A stretch of DNA of 64,000 bases from Microcoleus sp. AS-A8 (GTDB lineage Bacteria; Cyanobacteriota; Cyanobacteriia; Cyanobacteriales; Coleofasciculaceae). Below the pieces are notes generated by a model. That model was not told where the DNA came from. It searched no databases and was given only the letters and a program-made list of their open reading frames with translations. Where the stretch lies: the NCBI GenBank assembly GCA_039962225.1, contig JAMPKV010000012.1, positions 143,346 to 207,345 of the forward strand. The letters run 5' to 3'. Both the position numbers and the translations under genes were made by a program. Positions 54,928 through 63,742 of the stretch are shown here, piece after piece (positions within the stretch are counted from its first letter, which is position 1; every line of letters begins with the position of its first letter).

Positions 54928-57762
54928 TTACAATCCATTGCCAATCAAGATGAACGGTGCCCAGTAGTAAGGATGGCTGAGGCGGTTAGTAACCTGTGCT
55001 GGCCGACTGTTTCTAATCTCTTGCCGCACGCCTAAACCCCGCGATTGTCCCAATGCTGTATAGTCACCTGTAATTAAAGCAATTTGAGCCTGACGTAGGG
55101 CTTCGGCTTTTGTGGTGTTGCCATTTTTTAGGACTGCATAGAAAGCATTCATTAAGGTTTGTGTCCCGCCATCGTCAACAGTCCACAAAGATGCTACAGC
55201 TGCCTTAGCACCAGCCTGTTGCATTAGGTAACCAAAGCCTAAAATTTCTTCGCCGTTGCCCAACTGTCCACCGACACCCGTTTCACAGGCCGAAAGCACG
55301 ACTAAATCGGTATTGGTGAGAGGCCAGAGTTCGACATCAGGGAACGTTGCGCGATCGCCATTGCCAAATAAAATAAAAGAATCTTCCGGCTTCCCAGTCA
55401 CAAAAGCGGCATGGGTCGCTAAGTGAACAATTGAATAGTCGCTCATCCGTGCTACAGTCTCAGTTTCACTGAATTCGCGGTCAAGGAGTTTGGTGGTACC
55501 TGGAACTTCAGCCGCAATGGCTTCCACTTCCTGACCTGCAAAAGGCAGTCCATCAAAGCTAAATTGGCGATCGCCCACCTGGACATTGAAGTTGCCCTGA
55601 GCAAAGGCACCCGCTAAAATCTTAGGGCTTTGGGGTTTGGTGTTAAATTCCGTCAGGCTGAGGGCGGTAATGTTATTCACTCGATACTTTTGCACCAGCC
55701 ACTGGTTGCCGTCATACAAAGCCGCCAGAGGAATGTAACGCAGTTGTCCATCTGGGGCATAGATGATGGTTTGAGCCTTGGCTTCACTAACAGCAGGTTC
55801 AATGGGTTTGATCAGCCAGTTGTAGAGCTGTTGCGCCGGAATTTTAGCATCAGCCTGAGGATTGGTTAGGGCAGAACGAAACTCGACAATAACGCGGTTG
55901 AGGTCTTCCCGTTTGACGGGTACAGCGCGACGAATTGGAGGCGTATAGGGGGTCACGAGTACCAATTCCAGGCGGTCTTCAAGCACGAGGGGATAAAGGA
56001 GAACAGCTTTTTGGTCGAGTTTCTTCAGGTTATCTTGTAGACTTCTGAGGGTTTTTAAATCTAGATTTTCGCGACCTGTCGTGCGGTTCAGTTGCTGGAC
56101 ACTAGCTACAATTTCCGGAGAACGGATGAAGTTCGCAAATTCTCGTAGAGTTTCCCGTTGGTTCGCTTCGAGTTGACGCCGCCGTTGCTCTTGCTGCGGA
56201 GTGCGTTCTGCCTGGGGTATCGTTTGCAGTTCGTTAAGTTCTTTGCCCAGTTGTACGACAGAAGAGAGCTTGTTATTAAATTGAGTTAAGAGTTGCTGTT
56301 CGGATGGCAGATAATCAACACCTTGCTGGGTTACTTGGTTACCTCGCACGTTACGCAGATAATCGTCGAGTTCTTGAACTTTTAGGAGGTCGAGGACTTG
56401 TTGGGCTTCAAGCACCCGATTTTGCCGTAGCAGCAAGTCAGCTAAACGGCGATATCGACCTGCAACGGTTTCTAGAAAAGACTGCTGTGCCTCCCGTGAT
56501 AACCCTTTAATCTCGCGCCGAATTCCTTCCGTAACATTGACCGATTGTTTGTAGAAAAGGATCGCTAATTCTGGCTGATTCTGTTTAGTGAGTAGGATAC
56601 CGATATTGCTCAGCGTTCGGCCTTCACCCGCCTTATCACCAATCTCGCGACGGATCGCTAAGGCTTGCTGAAAGTGCTGTAGCGATTCGGAATACTCACC
56701 CAGACGAGCATAAACTTCTCCCAGGCTGTTGAGAGTCGTTCCTTCACCTGCGTTATCGCTGATAGCTTGGCGAATGACTAAGGCTTGGTTGAGAAACCCC
56801 AGTGCTTTGGTATACTGACCCAGACGAGCGTATATTTCCCCCACGTTATTGGATGCCATGCCTCTACCGAGGCGATTCTCCAGCGTAGTTGTCCTCCTTA
56901 GCGCTTGCTGAAAAAACTCTAGGGCTTTAGGATACTGACCCAGACGGGCGTAAACGCCTCCAATGCTGTTGAGGGCCATTCCTTCCCCAGCCAGGTCGCG
57001 CACGGTGCTACGGATGGCTAAGGTTTGATGGTAGTACTCCAGTGCTTTGGGATACTGACCCAGATTTTCGTAAACTTCCCCAATATTGTTGAGTGCCGTC
57101 GCTTCACCATAGGGATCGTTTAATTCTCGGCGAATGGTTACAGCTTGTTGTAGGTACTCCAGTGCTTTGGCATACTGACCGAGATTTTCGTAAACTTCCC
57201 CGATGCTGTTGAGTGTGGTTACTTTACGGTCGGGGTTGTTTGATTGTTGACCACGGGCGAGCGCTTGCTGCAAGTAGTCCAGCGCTTTGGTATAGTCGCC
57301 CAGACGGGTATAAACTCTCGCCATGCTGTTGAGTGTGGTGACTTCACGGTCGGGGTCATTTAATTCTTTAGCAATGGCTAAGGCTTGCTGGTAGTAATTC
57401 AGCGATTGAGTGTACTCACCCAGACGCACATATATGGTGGCAATGGTGTTGAGGGTCATCCGTTCACTCTTGCGTAAAGCCACGCGATCGCGGTTCGGCA
57501 ACTGACCCATTTTTCTTTGAATCGCCAGAATCTGTTGATAGTTTGCCAATGCTTCTCGAAATTGACTTCTATTGAGTTGCCTGTTAGCTTCTTGTTGCAG
57601 TTGCTCCACCTCAGCGTTTCGGTCTTGAGGGGTTGGTGTTTGAGCTAAGGAGTCGGAACGTTTAACAGGGGTCGCGGCTAGGGTCAAATCTCGCGCCTGA
57701 GCAATCAGAAAAACCGAGATGGCGATCACAAAAACACTAATGCGAGGAAAAGGAAGATGCAT
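54928..57762 (-). CDS. Secreted CHAT-domain protein with TPR array
   Basis: 944 residues: a signal peptide (about 1-29), a short linker, about nine TPR units (about 60-400; GEVYARLGQYxKALEFxQQAL pattern), a helical connector and a C-terminal CHAT caspase-like domain (about 640-944). The catalytic pair is intact: His784 (HLATHAAF) and Cys826 (LSACETG). This predicts a cysteine peptidase outside the cytosol. Cyanobacteria have many such CHAT-TPR proteins, mostly uncharacterised; in other systems CHAT proteases are switched on by partner contacts. The gene lies 44 bases downstream of a gene for a secreted protein, which may be its partner or substrate (inference). No terminator is evident after the stop. 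Confidence 0.9.
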   Translation of the reverse strand: MHLPFPRISVFVIAISVFLIAQARDLTLAATPVKRSDSLAQTPTPQDRNAEVEQLQQEANRQLNRSQFREALANYQQILAIQRKMGQLPNRDRVALRKSERMTLNTIATIYVRLGEYTQSLNYYQQALAIAKELNDPDREVTTLNSMARVYTRLGDYTKALDYLQQALARGQQSNNPDRKVTTLNSIGEVYENLGQYAKALEYLQQAVTIRRELNDPYGEATALNNIGEVYENLGQYPKALEYYHQTLAIRSTVRDLAGEGMALNSIGGVYARLGQYPKALEFFQQALRRTTTLENRLGRGMASNNVGEIYARLGQYTKALGFLNQALVIRQAISDNAGEGTTLNSLGEVYARLGEYSESLQHFQQALAIRREIGDKAGEGRTLSNIGILLTKQNQPELAILFYKQSVNVTEGIRREIKGLSREAQQSFLETVAGRYRRLADLLLRQNRVLEAQQVLDLLKVQELDDYLRNVRGNQVTQQGVDYLPSEQQLLTQFNNKLSSVVQLGKELNELQTIPQAERTPQQEQRRRQLEANQRETLREFANFIRSPEIVASVQQLNRTTGRENLDLKTLRSLQDNLKKLDQKAVLLYPLVLEDRLELVLVTPYTPPIRRAVPVKREDLNRVIVEFRSALTNPQADAKIPAQQLYNWLIKPIEPAVSEAKAQTIIYAPDGQLRYIPLAALYDGNQWLVQKYRVNNITALSLTEFNTKPQSPKILAGAFAQGNFNVQVGDRQFSFDGLPFAGQEVEAIAAEVPGTTKLLDREFSETETVARMSDYSIVHLATHAAFVTGKPEDSFILFGNGDRATFPDVELWPLTNTDLVVLSACETGVGGQLGNGEEILGFGYLMQQAGAKAAVASLWTVDDGGTQTLMNAFYAVLKNGNTTKAEALRQAQIALITGDYTALGQSRGLGVRQEIRNSRPAQVTNRLSHPYYWAPFILIGNGL

Positions 57763-57806
57763 GGGTCAGTTCTCCATCCGCAAGCTAGATAAAGTCGGAT
57801 TTGGTA

Positions 57807-58733
57807 TTACTTGTCAAATTCCCAATCTGAAGCGTTTCCGTTTCCTGGTTGGGCAACGTCTTGACGGCGGACGAGGTTCTCTACACCGAGTTTAGGTTGA
57901 TTGAAGAAGGCCCAGCGACCCGTTGCTCCGTTCCCCTTAATGGCAAAATCAGTGACACCCAGCTGACCCGATTGTCCCCAACTCACGATCAGCCAATCGC
58001 CAGTTCGCATACCGACACCTCGAAAACTCGTTCCCACAGCCCAGGAAAGTTGATAGGTATCACCCGTCTTTCTAATATTTAAAACGCCCTTGTATCGACC
58101 TCCACTACCGGGATTGGTGCCAACTACCTGATAGTCTCCTTCGAGTTGTCCGGGTGTGCCGCCGGTCAATTTTTCCGTTCCAATTTCACCTCCCGCAGAG
58201 GCTGTTGTCCACTTGCCCTCTAAGGTGCCATCCTTGCCAATTTTGTAAATCACAATGCCGCTTCCTGCCTCTTCATCCGTACCCCAACCGACAAAGAGGC
58301 GACCATCTTCCAAAAAGGCTAGCCCTGACCGATTCCCCGTTGAGGTTTTCCAAAACAGGCTGTATAGGCGTCCTAGGCTTTGAATAATCACGCTACCTGT
58401 GTACTTCTTCCCATCAGAGGTTTGGGCTTCCGCAATCGTCCAAGTCCCTTCGATTGTGGCAGCAGGCTGGTTTTGGGCAACAAGAAAGGGTTGAGACGTA
58501 GCCGTGCGATCGCTCAACTCTCCTGGATACATCTCCAAAGCTTCTTGCTGCTGGTTTGTGGAGGATTGCTTGACATCTGTGGGAAACAGCCGCTTTGCCT
58601 CAGCGCCTTGGTTATATGTCGTTCGTGCCCCTGCGACGAGAGGTGAACACTCAGAGGTGAGAGGCAATAGAGGAGATATCAGAGCCCACAACAGAGGGGT
58701 TGTAACAAGACAGTATCTAAGATGGTAGTGCAT
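57807..58733 (-). CDS. Secreted protein with a duplicated beta-rich domain
   Basis: 308 residues. The signal peptide (about 1-35) precedes a low-complexity stretch (about 40-88) and two tandem ~100-residue repeats. Repeat 1 is about 92-195 (EGTWTIAEAQTSDGKKYTGS ... GRLFVGWGTDEEAGSGIVIY) and repeat 2 about 196-290 (EGDYQVVGTNPGSGGRYKGV ... DWLIVSWGQSGQLGVTDFAI). The pattern G-x-Y-x-G-x-L-x-I, then Y-x-L-x-W, then W-G is shared, so this is an internal duplication of a small beta-barrel-like domain. Similar sequences are sometimes labelled fibronectin-binding protein, which I regard as uninformative. It is first gene of a two-gene unit with the CHAT-TPR gene. Confidence 0.8.
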   Translation of the reverse strand: MHYHLRYCLVTTPLLWALISPLLPLTSECSPLVAGARTTYNQGAEAKRLFPTDVKQSSTNQQQEALEMYPGELSDRTATSQPFLVAQNQPAATIEGTWTIAEAQTSDGKKYTGSVIIQSLGRLYSLFWKTSTGNRSGLAFLEDGRLFVGWGTDEEAGSGIVIYKIGKDGTLEGKWTTASAGGEIGTEKLTGGTPGQLEGDYQVVGTNPGSGGRYKGVLNIRKTGDTYQLSWAVGTSFRGVGMRTGDWLIVSWGQSGQLGVTDFAIKGNGATGRWAFFNQPKLGVENLVRRQDVAQPGNGNASDWEFDK

Positions 58734-58822
58734 GGGTAAGTCCTTCAGCAGCTAGGAGAGTACAGTCATGACTCAATGCATCTATATTTCTCATGGAGAG
58801 AGATGTTATGCAACAAGTTTTG

Positions 58823-60172
58823 CTAATAATCAAAGCTTGCCCTCTTCTGCTTTCCTAAACTGTCTATTGCTACTAAATCATCTAGGTCTGCATAATCCGG
58901 TAACACCGTATTAATTGGTCTACCGCTTCTGAGAACAATTCGGTCATGGTGCGGACGAGATAATAGTTCACTAAAATTACGTCCTTTAAATAAAATTAAA
59001 TCAGCAGGGATTCCCACATTAATGCGTCCCAGATTCGGCAAACCCATTAAGTCAGCCGATGTCTTGGTAACAGCACAAGGCCAATCTCCATAAGGCATAT
59101 CTAACTGGGCAATCCTGACAGATTGGGTAAACACTTCTAAAACATCATGATCGCCAAAACCATAAAATGGATCGCGACAGTTATCGCTAGCAACAGCAAC
59201 AGAAATACCGTACTGTTTCAATTCGTTGAGTAACGTTACTCCCCGCCAGCGTGGTGTAGTGTTGGGCTTTCTATCTTGAAGATAGAGGTTACACATGGGT
59301 AGACTAACAATACCAATCCCTGCCTGTTTGACTAAATCCAACGTTTTTTTGACGACATTGGGTTCCTGCACGGCTAAACTACAGCAGTGACCACAAACAA
59401 TTTGCCCAGTAAACTCATGACGGATGCTGGCTGCGGCTACTTTTTGCAGGCAAATTGAATTTGGATCGTTGTTTTCATCGGTATGCAAATCCAGATTTAA
59501 ATTCCGTTCTTTCGCTAGAGAAAATAGGGTATCAAGTTGGGCATCTAAGTCAGGATTCATAAAAGCCACTCCCCCAAGAATGCCCTTATATTCTGCAATT
59601 TTATCAGCTAAGGCCACACCTTCTGGGGTTTGATAGTAGTCGAGAGTAACGAGGGAAACTGGTTGCAAAATTAGTTGCTCACACCATGCTTTTTGCAGGG
59701 CTTTGAATACCTCTAAACTAATTTCTGCCTGTTGCCCAAACGAGTCAATATGAGTACGGATGGCTTGGGTTCCATGGGCATAGCTGCACTTTAAACCAAA
59801 TTCCATGCGACGATAGACATCTTCCGCCTGCCAATACTGTTGGCTATCTATTTTTGCGGCTTCAAGAGCACTGTCAAAGGTACCATCAGGATTAGGAGAA
59901 CGTGTCCAAATATGACCTTTATCTAAATGGGTATGCATATCCACAAAACAAGGCCACACTTGCCCACCGCGCAAGTTTACACTTGGTGTCTCTCCCGTAT
60001 CGCAGGCATCGGCAGTGATAATTTGGACAATATTACCCTCAGCAATTTCCAGGTCCATTAAACATAAGCCTTCCCCTGTTTGCTGGGCTGTCACACTAGA
60101 GTCATTGAGGCTTAAGACTGACGCAGGTACATGGACATTTTTCAGCCAGTAGTGTTCCGCTGTTGGAATCAT
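58823..60172 (-). CDS. Cytosine-deaminase-like metallo-amidohydrolase
   Basis: 449 residues, a TIM-barrel amidohydrolase. Metal ligands seen are His80 and His82 in DMHTHLDKG, His in DLHTDENND and Asp in ASDNCRDPFYGFGDHD; HCCSL supplies the fourth-strand site. The sequence is closest in pattern to cytosine deaminase and N-isopropylammelide hydrolase-like enzymes, so a pyrimidine or triazine-like substrate is plausible. The ABC permease gene lies 90 bases upstream on the same strand and may import the substrate. Start ATG 60170-60172. Confidence 0.87.
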   Translation of the reverse strand: MIPTAEHYWLKNVHVPASVLSLNDSSVTAQQTGEGLCLMDLEIAEGNIVQIITADACDTGETPSVNLRGGQVWPCFVDMHTHLDKGHIWTRSPNPDGTFDSALEAAKIDSQQYWQAEDVYRRMEFGLKCSYAHGTQAIRTHIDSFGQQAEISLEVFKALQKAWCEQLILQPVSLVTLDYYQTPEGVALADKIAEYKGILGGVAFMNPDLDAQLDTLFSLAKERNLNLDLHTDENNDPNSICLQKVAAASIRHEFTGQIVCGHCCSLAVQEPNVVKKTLDLVKQAGIGIVSLPMCNLYLQDRKPNTTPRWRGVTLLNELKQYGISVAVASDNCRDPFYGFGDHDVLEVFTQSVRIAQLDMPYGDWPCAVTKTSADLMGLPNLGRINVGIPADLILFKGRNFSELLSRPHHDRIVLRSGRPINTVLPDYADLDDLVAIDSLGKQKRASFDY

Positions 60173-60262
60173 CAGATTTAATTAATGCTTTAATATTTAG
60201 GAACTCAAGAGTTCAAAGTACTCTCTATTTTCTCCTCTGTGTGTCTCTGTAGTGCGTTTCTG

Positions 60263-61144
60263 TCAATTCTCTCTTTTGACAGCACTTTCATGCCAATTAC
60301 GCAACAAAAAGTCAGAGACAACAGTCAACCCGACAAAAATGGCTACACCTAAACTTGTCGTCATCAATAAAGCCGCAAACATCCGAGGAATTTGCAGATT
60401 ATAGCTTGCCATTAAAATTTGATAAGCAATACCCGATCGCGTCCCTCCAGTCCCCGCCACAAACTCCGCCACCACCGCACCAATCAACGCCAAACCCCCA
60501 CTAATCCGCAATCCTCCCAAGAAATAAGGCAAAGCACTGGGTAAACGCAGATACACCAGAGTCTGCCAGCGTGAAGCTTTATAAAGCTGAAACACATTAC
60601 TCAAATTGTGGTCAACGCTGTTGAGTCCCAGAGTAGTGTTAGAAACAATCGGAAAAAATGCCACAATCCAGGCACAAACCACCAAAGCAGCAAAAGTATT
60701 GTTCCTCATCCAGATAATAATTAAGGGTGCGATCGCAACAATTGGCGTTGTTTGCAAAATCACTGCATAAGGGAAAAAACTCCGTTCAATCCACTTATTC
60801 TGAGTAAATAAAATCGCCACCAACAATCCAGAAACCACCGCTGCTACAAAAGCCGCAAGTGTAATTTGCAGGGTAATTATGAGTGACGGGAACAGTTCAT
60901 TCCAATCCCGAATCAACGTTTGAAACACTAAAAACGGCCCTGGCAGCAAGTAAGGTGGCATCTTAGTTACCTGCACAAAAATCTCCCATGCCAGGATTAC
61001 CAAGACACCAACCACCACCGGAGCAATCACATCAGGTGAAACTAACTTTTTGCACCAAGCGACCCAAATCGCCTGAGGGGATTGGGTAACGACACGGTTT
61101 CTATCGTTTGATACCATCGAATTTTTTTCTGGCGTAGGGAGCAT
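60263..61144 (-). CDS. ABC transporter permease (SsuC/TauC/ThiX type)
   Basis: 293 residues with six to seven membrane helices. The EAA loop is visible as SRWQTLVYLRLPSALPYFLG, followed by GGLALIGAVVAEFVAGTGG, typical of the nitrate/sulfonate/pyrimidine (NMT1-type) permease family. The ATPase and binding-protein genes are not adjacent in this window, so the transporter is incomplete here. Substrate undetermined; downstream amidohydrolase suggests a pyrimidine-like compound (inference). Start ATG 61142-61144. Confidence 0.87.
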   Translation of the reverse strand: MLPTPEKNSMVSNDRNRVVTQSPQAIWVAWCKKLVSPDVIAPVVVGVLVILAWEIFVQVTKMPPYLLPGPFLVFQTLIRDWNELFPSLIITLQITLAAFVAAVVSGLLVAILFTQNKWIERSFFPYAVILQTTPIVAIAPLIIIWMRNNTFAALVVCAWIVAFFPIVSNTTLGLNSVDHNLSNVFQLYKASRWQTLVYLRLPSALPYFLGGLRISGGLALIGAVVAEFVAGTGGTRSGIAYQILMASYNLQIPRMFAALLMTTSLGVAIFVGLTVVSDFLLRNWHESAVKREN

Positions 61145-61397
61145 AAGAATTTATCCGCAAATCCCTTTCAGTCACGACCGAACATCTGTGTCTATTCCCA
61201 TTGGTTAGACCTTCTCTAAAAAACACTAGCGCACGAGGAGGGTAAGAGCTAATTGTCAAGAGAATCTAACATGGCGTCCAATATGGCTTGAATTAGGTTT
61301 TAGCCTGAATCCAATCTAGAAAAGATTGCTTTCAGGAAGTAGTTAAAACTAAGGATAAGGAGAAAAGAAAATGTTGGGTTGACTATGAAACGAAGGG

Positions 61398-62246
61398 TTA
61401 GCTATTGAAAAGCCACTCGATCAACTCTTTATCGAATAGCTCTGGCTCTTCAAAGTGAGGCGCATGACTGCTCTTCTCAAATATACGGATAGTAAGATTA
61501 CTGAACTTGTCTCTCACTCCTTCCCACAAATACGCTGGTGGAACGAAGTAGTCATAGCGACCAAGAGCAAGAAACACAGGGGAAAGCAACTTATCTAAGT
61601 TCTCAGTAATATCGATGTCGCGAAAAACCTCGCCCCAGACATAATCAAACACAGCCATATTTACTTCTACACCTTCCCAAAGTTCTGTCGCGTCATAGTT
61701 GTAGTCAAACCAACTTTTGGGTCCCATGAGCAGGCAATACGTAATAAAGGCTTTCTCAGGTGCGGCGGAGATTTCTTGAGGCAACCTAGCCAGGTTTTTA
61801 GCAAGAGCTGCTTTACGCTCAGGACAAACAGAATCATTCAGATATCGTAACGATGCCAGATGCCCTTCATGGGAGTAACTCGGACCTACACACATCATTA
61901 CCACATGAGACACATTTGCAGGATATTTCTTGGCATACTCCAGTGCCATAAATGCATGGCCTGAATGACCAATAACAATAATCTTGTCAAATCCTAACTC
62001 TTTCCTAACGAGTTCAATATCATCAACCAGTAAGTCTAACTGGTACGCAGAAGTATCTTTACAATCATTCTGAGGTGAGAAACCTCGATGATCGACAAAG
62101 ACCAACTTTAGACTGTTACGAAGATTGTTAGAAAACGTTCTTGAGTAATACAGTGAACTTCCAACCACGAGGGTAGGAAGCCCGTTACCCTCAACAATAT
62201 ACTGGAGCTTAAAACCGCTTGAATACACATGGCCTGTTAAAGACAT
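61398..62246 (-). CDS. Alpha/beta-hydrolase
   Basis: 282 residues, proline-iminopeptidase/epoxide-hydrolase-like fold. Catalytic triad candidates are Ser95 in the nucleophile elbow IGHSGHAF, Asp in LALGRYDYFVPP (about 228) and His in SSHAPHFEEPE (about 262). A cap region is present (about 120-200). No signal peptide. The substrate is not known. It is next to the IS630 element, which lies 108 bases upstream of its start, so the promoter region may have been altered by that insertion. Confidence 0.88.
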   Translation of the reverse strand: MSLTGHVYSSGFKLQYIVEGNGLPTLVVGSSLYYSRTFSNNLRNSLKLVFVDHRGFSPQNDCKDTSAYQLDLLVDDIELVRKELGFDKIIVIGHSGHAFMALEYAKKYPANVSHVVMMCVGPSYSHEGHLASLRYLNDSVCPERKAALAKNLARLPQEISAAPEKAFITYCLLMGPKSWFDYNYDATELWEGVEVNMAVFDYVWGEVFRDIDITENLDKLLSPVFLALGRYDYFVPPAYLWEGVRDKFSNLTIRIFEKSSHAPHFEEPELFDKELIEWLFNS

Positions 62247-62460
62247 ATTCTTACCTCTCCAGATTTCATACGCTATTTTTAAATTAAAAGATCATATGGG
62301 AACGATGCCACAGGACTTATTTTGAGAGGGATTAGGGCGTCGGGGCTGGGACTAGACCAGGCTGGCAAAAATAAGTGACCAGTTAAAAAAGGAGGCAAAA
62401 AGGGATAAACTTAAAGATGCTCCCGTCAAGTGGGAAGAAGTACTTTGAGCCTTGAAATTA

Positions 62461-63711
62461 ATGCCGAATCCTAACGCTCAGGCTATAAACCTGTCGGATA
62501 GACAACGAAAACAGCTAGAACACATAGCGAGTCACAGGACTAATGCCTATCGACTGGTGACAAGAGCCAAGGTAATTCAAGGCGCGGCTGGAGGCATCAA
62601 CAACACAGAACTAAGTCATCAGTTACAACTACACCGTAGGCGAGTAAGGATGTGGCGACAGCGATGGCTGGAAGCGGGGGAGCAACTGGCAGTTGCGGAA
62701 CAAAAACAGGTAAGTGATAAGCACTTGAGGAAGATGATTGAGAGCATTTTGAATGATGCGCCACGTCCAGGAACCCCCAAATTCTTCAGTGTGGAACAGG
62801 CAGTACAAATCATCGCGATTGCCTGTGAAGATCCCCAGCAATCACAACATCCAGTAAGTCATTGGACATCAACCGAATTAGCAACTGAAGCGCAAATGCG
62901 GGGGATTGTGGAGAAAATTTCACCCCGTAGTGTGGGGCGTTTTTTACGCATGAAGCAACGCTACAACCTCATCTCCATCGTTACTGGTTAAACTCTAATC
63001 CAGAAGACCCAGTAGGATTTAGGAAACAGCTAAAGTACATCTGTGAGCTACATATCGAAGCAATAGAATTACTCAAGCAAGGTATCCATGTGGTCAGTAC
63101 CGATGAAATGACAGGTATCCAAGCCTTGGAGAGGACTTATCCCTCTCACCCCATGAAGCCAAAACGAGTAGAACGCATTGAAGCAAGAATATATTCGCCA
63201 CGGGACTGTCACTCTGATTGGCAACTGGCATATTGCTAAAGGGCAACTGATTGCGCCAACGATTGGGGCAACTCGTACAGAAGAAGATTTCGCCCGACAC
63301 ATTAACGCCACGATTGATACTGACCCAGAAGCGGGATGGATTTTCATTGTCGATCAACTCAATATTCATCAATCTGAATCTTTAGTAGATTTAGTTAATC
63401 GACGTTGTGGCATCCAGACAGATTTGGGGGTTAAAGGTGCATCGGGCATCCTCAAATCAATGGCAACACGCGCAGCTTTTTTGTCTAATGAGAGCCACCG
63501 CATTCGCTTTGTTTACATTCCCAAGCACACTTCTTGGCTCAATCAAATCGAGTGTTGGTTCTCGATTTTAGGGCGGCGCTTACTTAAACGCAGTAATTTT
63601 ACTTCTCCTGAAGACCTAAAGCAGAAGATTCTTGATTTTATTAACTACTTCAACCGCACTCTGGCTAAACCTTTTGTCTGGAAATTTAAAGGGTTTCCCG
63701 AACCGACTTAA
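62461..63711 (+). pseudogene. IS630 transposase, interrupted by two frame changes
   Basis: The N-terminal part (62461-62991, 176 codons) is a helix-turn-helix DNA-binding region (MPNPNAQAINLSDRQRKQ...). Coding then continues in the -1 frame from about 62946 (EATLQPHLHRYWLN..., HVVSTDEMTGIQALER with the first catalytic Asp). A 1-base insertion near 63178 returns it to the first frame ([14 protein letters not shown]..., [13 protein letters not shown] with the second Asp, then [15 protein letters not shown] with Glu). The first change lies at T-TTT-TTA (62940-62946), which could be a programmed -1 site or a lost T; the second appears to be a mutation. The DDE triad is otherwise intact. Confidence 0.88.
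62940..62946 (+). other. Possible -1 frameshift slippery heptamer in the IS630 transposase
   Basis: T TTT TTA read in the phase of the N-terminal frame. A -1 slip gives CGT TTT TTT ACG CAT GAA GCA and joins the helix-turn-helix part to the frame of the catalytic part. A deletion of one T from an original run of seven is the alternative. Confidence 0.4.
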
Positions 63712-63742
63712 GCTGGTCACTTATTTTAGCCACGCTGTACTA

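Larger units (their letters stand above)
62355..63740 (+). mobile_element. IS630-family insertion sequence
   Basis: 1386 bp bounded by imperfect 28-bp inverted repeats (62355-62382 and 63713-63740, about 23 matches; the inner 15 bases, AAATAAGTGACCAG region, are nearly identical). A TA dinucleotide flanks each side (62353-62354, 63741-63742), as expected from IS630/Tc1 target duplication. It holds one transposase gene, which is not open throughout. Confidence 0.9.
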
